Shown here piece by piece: positions 60,801-64,000 of a stretch of 64,000 nt of DNA. The notes under the pieces were generated by a model. The model was given only the letters and a program-made list of their open reading frames with translations, made no database searches and was not told where the DNA came from. The translations under genes were made by a program, and so were the position numbers. Every line of letters begins with the position of its first letter. Within the stretch, counting starts at the first letter, position 1. Origin of the DNA: Lucifuga dentata (lineage: Eukaryota > Chordata > Actinopteri > Ophidiiformes > Bythitidae); contig VXCM01000285.1 in the NCBI GenBank assembly GCA_014773175.1, positions 310,001 through 374,000 of the forward strand. Direction: 5' to 3'.

Positions 60801-62682
60801 CAACTCTAGTTCTGTGGAGCGAGCAAAGGCCACTTGATGGTGCCAAGTTCATCTTTAATAGCTGCATCACCTCTAATGGCTGTCAGCCTGAAATATGTTC
60901 AGGAGCACACTAATGTGGTTGGACTGTCAGGTAAAGAGGGAGGGAGGGAGAGAGGGAGGGAGAGGGAGGNGAGAGAGAGAGAGAGATCTGAAGTCTAAAA
61001 GAGGAGGAAAGGGAAGGTATTCGCAACACAAAAAGAAAGTGATAGTGATACAAGAGAGGGCTGGGGTACTGTAAGTGTATCCAGAAGAGGAAAAAAACAA
61101 AAGGGCTCCAGTTCCCATGTCGTCCATTGGCAGCTCTTCTGCCTAACAGCTTTCTTCTCAATGTTTAATGACAGAAGATCCAATCAATAAACATTACACG
61201 CTGTCCACGTAACCCCATCTCAGGAGAAGCAACCATTGCTCCAATGACCAGGAGAAAGTTTCCAACCACCCATCCATCTGATAGGTTTCAGAGATGTGAG
61301 CTCGGCCTGGCAACCCAACACACTTGGCCTTTTTCCTCTAGTGCTTAAAAACCCAAGCTAAATTTAATTTATTTATTTTAATTAATTAATTAAATTACTT
61401 TGTTTTTAATTATTTGTTACATGCAGAATTAAATTGAGAATTCATTTTAATGCCTTGGCTTGCAGCGAAACCTGCTTCACATTCCTCAGTATGGATGCTG
61501 ATGGTGATGTGTAGGGTGGTTTCATATATCTGTCCTCCTGGTACAGTATATATACAGCATATTCATCATTTGCAGATGAGATCTCCATACGTTGATGTCA
61601 TTTATGTGTGGATTAGACCTTGATGATTTCAGTGACACATATGCTGCGTGTCTTCAAATTAACATATGGATGGAAACTAATTATTAAAAGCAAAAATCAT
61701 TTTGCAAATCAGTCAGGAAGTAATTGTTGCCATTGACAATTATAAGTGTGAAAGGAGAGCCATGACACATGGTGTCCCCCAAAGTTCAATTCTGGGGCCC
61801 CTCTTATTCAGTCTCATAAGCCACATTGCTTAAGATAGCTATGCTGATGACACTCAGATTTACCTGGCTGTCTTGCAAAATGGCTATAGTCCTGTAAACA
61901 AGAGCTGGAAGAACTTATTCAGGACTTATGCTTTGTCTCCAGCAGACTTGACTATTCCAACTGCATCTTTTCTGGCCTTCCTCAAAACACTACCAGACAG
62001 CTGCAGCTTTTTCAAAATCCTGCAGCAAGAATTCTCAGAAGGACTAAAAGAACTGAACGCATTAACTAAAATCAGCTGAGTCAACTTCAAGATGGTGATA
62101 CAAGTCTAGAAATCGCTTAATGGCTTAGGACCAAAATACATTTTGCATACAATTATTAAATATAAATCAGGTCGACCTCTTGGACCTCAGGAATGGGACA
62201 GCTGGTAGTGCCAATAGCTAACAATTAAACATGGTGAAGCAGCATTTAGCTTGTCTTATTATTTTAATTAACTTTTAAAATTTTATGTCTAAGTCACTTT
62301 GAATTACTTATGTGTATGAAATGCTCGCTACAAATAAACTTGCCTTATCTTACATGTTAAACAGAAACGTAAGATTACAGTTGTTGTAATCTGTATGTTT
62401 TTCCTTAAGTACCCTATTATGCAAACAGGATAAATCTCCTTATCTCCTTAATTCATCTAACATCTGCAACGTGTTTTATTCTTTCTGCTCTATTTCTCCA
62501 GACTGGAAAAGTGGTATGTCAGTGCCTACAGACATCGCCATAGCCTACCTGATCCAGGGCAGCTTCTACGGCCACTCCATCTATGCCACAGTCTACATGG
62601 ACGCATGGAGGAAGGACTCAGCTGTCATGGTGGTGCACCACATCATCACACTGGCACTAATTAGCTTATCCTATGCCTTCAG
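41793..62682 (+). CDS. cers1: Ceramide synthase 1, N-terminal 196 residues (3' end beyond window)
   Basis: Exons 41793-42041, 59793-59952 and 62502-62682, all GT-AG, encode residues 1-196 and part of 197. The protein starts MDSHTGGDSGMEVEPMPGY, keeping the EPMP spacing of human CERS1. It has a first membrane helix at about residues 51-70 (IEIFLFFFCAFLW), then the TLC domain with DAAKMPESAWK, FFHDPPSVFY, QGSFYGHSIYATVYMD and WRKDSAVMVVHHIITL. His182-His183 of the Lag1 motif are present. As in human CERS1 there is no Hox-like domain. The enzyme N-acylates sphingoid bases with stearoyl-CoA in the ER membrane. The next exon, expected to start YHNVGILVLFLHD, is not in the window. No break is seen. 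The gene lies 2.1 kb downstream of cope in the same orientation. Confidence 0.95.
42316..42414. repeat. Compound (GT)n-(GTGA)n microsatellite
   Basis: A GT run, an N at 42351, then a perfect run of about fifteen GTGA tetranucleotides. It starts 275 bases after the cers1 exon 1 donor. Confidence 0.9.
43658..44268. mobile_element. TTAA-flanked MITE in cers1 intron 1
   Basis: Flanked by TTAA at 43654-43657 and 44269-44272. Ends AGGGCCATACTG and its counterpart TATGGTCCT. Same interior class as the copies at 38.7 and 62.7 kb. A poly-T with N at 43920 interrupts it. Confidence 0.85.
46793..46830. repeat. CA microsatellite and neighbouring CA-rich tract
   Basis: A pure CA run, preceded at 46530-46710 by imperfect ACACACA-containing repeats with a spacing of about 50 bases (TTGGCAAAACACACAC recurs). 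Reading frames across it are artefacts. Confidence 0.8.
47350..47470 (+). pseudogene. LINE 3' coding end, left part
   Basis: Encodes a degenerate LWNSLP.FIREE string followed by FKRG, typical of the last residues of L2/CR1-like reverse-transcriptase ORFs. It is interrupted at TTAA by the MITE at 47475-48072 and resumes at 48077. Confidence 0.6.
47475..48072. mobile_element. TTAA-flanked MITE inserted in a LINE end
   Basis: TTAA at 47471-47474 and 48073-48076. The ends AGGACCATACCACCCATTTT and AAAATGGGTGGTATGGTCCT are perfect reverse complements. The interior has the fold-back GATCTGAAAATGCTTCCT against AGGAAGCATTTTCAGA. The 67-base duplication around N at 47820 is probably artefactual. Confidence 0.88.
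48077..48213 (+). repeat. LINE 3' tail, right part, with (TTA)n
   Basis: GACACCTGTATAACTTTGTG continues the LINE end broken at 47470. It ends GCGCTTTACAAATGAAATTT then a TTA run at about 48190-48212, a common fish LINE tail. Confidence 0.6.
48905..48965. repeat. TC microsatellite
   Basis: A pure TC run of more than 20 units. Confidence 0.9.
51508..51845. repeat. TG, TC and CA microsatellites with two single-N joins
   Basis: A TG run and its right flank TCTACTCTAGCTTAATTCTG occur on both sides of the N at 51575. A TC run meets a CA run at the N at 51815. Both joins look like assembly overlaps. Confidence 0.8.
52150..52260. repeat. Conserved fish interspersed-repeat core, possibly V-SINE-like
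   Basis: TTTACATTTATTCATTTGGC followed by CCAAAGCAACTTACAAGTGA resembles a core sequence very common in fish UTRs and introns, which I associate with V-SINE central domains. The assignment is from memory. Confidence 0.45.
52707..54258. mobile_element. Palindromic TTAA-type MITE split by a hAT-type insertion
   Basis: Right flank TTAA at 54259-54262; the left flank is decayed. Without the inner insertion at 53241-54003, the two halves are near-complete reverse complements of several hundred bases, centred near 53100. Single-N joins with exact duplications at 52915 and 54179 add artefactual length. Confidence 0.8.
53241..54003. mobile_element. Non-autonomous hAT-type element
   Basis: The ends TAGGGCTGGGCAATATGG and ...CACCCAGCCCTA form short inverted repeats. 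The 8-base flanks GTTTAAAG (53233-53240) and GTTTCAAG (54004-54011) are a target duplication with one mismatch, and 8 bases is diagnostic for hAT. A minus-strand open frame at 53343-53960 includes EDELISKKGNVT, reminiscent of the region before the BED finger in fish hAT transposases, but no BED finger or catalytic domain follows. 763 bp with an A/T homopolymer join at N 53328. Confidence 0.82.
55700..55775. mobile_element. Fragment of the TTAA-flanked MITE
   Basis: One end only: AAGGACCATACCAGTGATTT through GCCCAATAAATACTACCCG, of the diverged subfamily seen at 13393-13861. Confidence 0.65.
58864..59360 (+). mobile_element. Solo LTR of an endogenous retrovirus or LTR retrotransposon
   Basis: Starts TGTGGTGGAA and ends TTCTTCCACA, flanked by the 4-base duplication CCAA (58860-58863 and 59361-59364). 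It contains TATAAA at 59238-59243 and AATAAA at 59301-59306, the spacing expected for U3-R. No internal retroviral coding sequence is present. A 4-base duplication suits gamma/epsilon-type retroviruses or some Gypsy elements. Class is inferred. Confidence 0.72.
59793..59952 (+). CDS. cers1: cers1 exon 2 (residues 84-136)
   Basis: Acceptor TTTTCTCTGCAG; encodes PLAQWCRLLPKDAAKMPESA through DPPSVFY. The donor is TACA|GTAAGA, leaving one base of codon 137. An open reading frame continues past the donor but has no family similarity there. Confidence 0.95.
59953..62501 (+). other. cers1 intron 2
   Basis: A 2549-bp intron, phase 1. It contains an AG-rich tract with an N at 60970, AATT-rich sequence at about 61355-61400 and an L2-like LINE fragment near its 3' end. 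Confidence 0.88.
61735..62355 (+). pseudogene. L2-like LINE fragment
   Basis: HGVPQSSILGPLLFSL and YADDTQIYLAV are reverse-transcriptase motifs, with the YADD catalytic core present but internal sequence deleted. A later frame reads QLQLFQNPAARILRRTKRT. The 3' end CGCTACAAATAAACTTGCCT matches the L2 tail style. It is broken by stops and frameshifts, so non-functional. Same strand as cers1. Confidence 0.72.
62502..62682 (+). CDS. cers1: cers1 exon 3 (residues 137-196)
   Basis: Acceptor TTTCTCCAG. The junction codon A|AC gives Asn137, so the protein reads FYNWKSGM; the unspliced frame would misread it as Asp. Encodes two membrane segments and His182/His183. The donor TTCAG|GTATAT splits Arg197. 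Confidence 0.95.
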
Positions 62683-64000
62683 GTATATTTGTCCATGTAA
62701 TGGTGTATCCTTAAAGGGCCATACCAGCCATTTTGCATGTTTGAGCCTAATATATTCAATTTTCATACATGGTATGTTACTGACAACCAGTTTCCAAAGG
62801 ATAAAACCGTATTTCAGCTTTCCTGATATTTTGCAAAATCTCTTAGTCTTTCAAAATCTAAAATTCAAGTGATATACCCACCTTAAAAATTGATGTTTCA
62901 TCTGCTAATAGTTACACTTATGAAGTCATGGTCGGTTAAATTTTTCTATAAACACAGGTCTTCTTTTGGGACTATATACTATATTCCCTGGTGGAGACAT
63001 ACATTCACTCCACGCTTTTATTGTGCTTAAACGCTCAAATTACGTAACTTCGAAAAAAAAACCTGAATATACGTGTTGTTCGCAATGATGGATTACCTAT
63101 CCCAAGAACGTTTCAAGTAACAACAAGCTGATTTTAATAGCGTACCAGAATGAACTGAAACCAATGGTGGTCTGGAAGGTAAAAAAAAAATGTTTTAATT
63201 CATTGTTCCAGTAGTATGCTTTGGGAAATGATTGTCAGTAACCTTACGTGTAAGAAAATTGAATATAGGCTCAAACATGCAAAATGGCCAGTATGGTCCT
63301 TTAAAGTCAAAGTTCGGATCTACCTTTTTGATTGGAATGAACCTATTCAGCACATAAATAGAAATGTACTGTACATCTCTGCTAAATGAAAAACACCAAG
63401 ATTACATGCAAAGGGTTGTTATACAAAGCAGCAACAGCTTCTAGAGACAGGAAGTGGCTTACAGACAGACAGTAAATGTCAGTGTGACTTTTATGTGTTG
63501 ATGATCTGATTAAAAAATGATTACATTTACACTTTTCTATTCACTCCATTCAGTCTGTGCCCAGACACAAAGCAGCTCAAATGCTTCATTTATACTTAAC
63601 AGTAAAATGTGATCAATATTCAGATACATTATCCAGATAAGGAAAAACGTGTTAATACTTGTAGAGCATAATGTCATCAGAATGCATTGTGATTGAAACT
63701 TAAGTACAACTAGCCAAATGTAAATGTAATCTGTACAGCTGGCGCACATTTGTGAGATCAAATCCCCCCCTACAAGTTGAAGACGTCACCCTGCCTCATC
63801 TTCCCAGTACTGCTTGCTCTTGTTAATGAAATTGCAACTTGCCATAAACGGGCACCTTTACCTGGACCTGGAGCATGGACTCTCACTCAAACACACTAAA
63901 AAAAAAAGTTATTCATTAATTTTAAAGTGAATGAAGCTCATCCATGGAGCAAGGAGGAAAAACTGGCCTTAATGGCAGAATGACCTGCCTACTGAGCTCC
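62683..64000 (+). other. Start of cers1 intron 3
   Basis: Begins with the donor after Arg197. A TTAA-flanked element starts 32 bases in. From 63305 to the window end I see no exon or recognisable element. Confidence 0.85.
62715..63300. mobile_element. TTAA-flanked MITE in cers1 intron 3
   Basis: TTAA at 62711-62714 and 63301-63304. Ends AGGGCCATACCAGCC and GGCCAGTATGGTCCT. Same interior as the 38.7 and 43.7 kb copies but in opposite orientation. Confidence 0.88.

Noticed and set aside
1..64000. CRISPR arrays, operons, ribosome binding sites, bacterial mobile elements
   Set aside because: The window is vertebrate nuclear DNA; direct repeats here are microsatellites, transposons or assembly duplications.
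63305..64000. Search for cers1 exon 4 (YHNVGILV...) before the window end
   Set aside because: No matching frame with splice signals; the exon must lie to the right.

Overview
The window looks like nuclear DNA of a ray-finned fish, probably a percomorph-type teleost. It is AT-rich, has GT-AG introns, very many CA/TG, TC/GA and TTA microsatellites, and many short DNA-transposon derivatives, LINE 3' ends and a solo LTR of kinds common in teleosts. All organism and family assignments are made by eye from protein motifs and repeat structure; nothing was searched.

Four protein-coding genes can be supported, and most of the rest is intron or intergenic repeat. (1) Minus strand, 4756-9123: a two-exon gene for a 693-residue proline/serine-rich protein. 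Its central helix spans the splice junction and resembles the conserved helix of PRR16 (Largen) and INSYN1; it ends in a PDZ-ligand-like STTV. (2) Minus strand, 17838-19460: tnfaip8l1, complete in two coding exons (186 aa). A candidate 5' untranslated exon with a CRE/ETS promoter lies at 31209-31271. (3) Plus strand, 33190-39708: cope, epsilon subunit of the COPI coatomer, complete in ten exons (302 aa). A ZNF143-like, CRE-half and ETS promoter lies just upstream. (4) Plus strand, from 41793 past the right edge: cers1, ceramide synthase 1. Three coding exons are visible (residues 1-196); intron 1 is 17.75 kb.

Gene order is informative. cope directly upstream of cers1 in the same orientation matches human 19p13.11. 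A PRR16/INSYN1-type gene beside tnfaip8l1 parallels human PRR16 near TNFAIP8 on 5q23, so the first gene may be a further member of a vertebrate paralogon. tnfaip8l1 and cope appear to be transcribed divergently from promoters about 1.9 kb apart. COPE (Golgi-to-ER retrieval) and CERS1 (C18-ceramide synthesis in the ER) both act in the early secretory pathway, but no functional coupling can be read from the DNA.

The repeat landscape is the most unusual part. A family of TTAA-flanked elements of about 470-610 bp with long terminal inverted repeats has six near-complete copies and three fragments here. One copy sits inside a LINE 3' coding end and allows the empty site to be read. Another is nearly a complete palindrome and has itself been invaded by a hAT-type element with an 8-bp target duplication. 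There are also a TA-flanked inverted-repeat element, a 497-bp solo LTR with a 4-bp duplication, and an L2-like LINE fragment. About 23 single-N positions lie in homopolymers or microsatellites, or between exact direct duplications, usually of 67 bp; these look like unmerged contig overlaps rather than biology.
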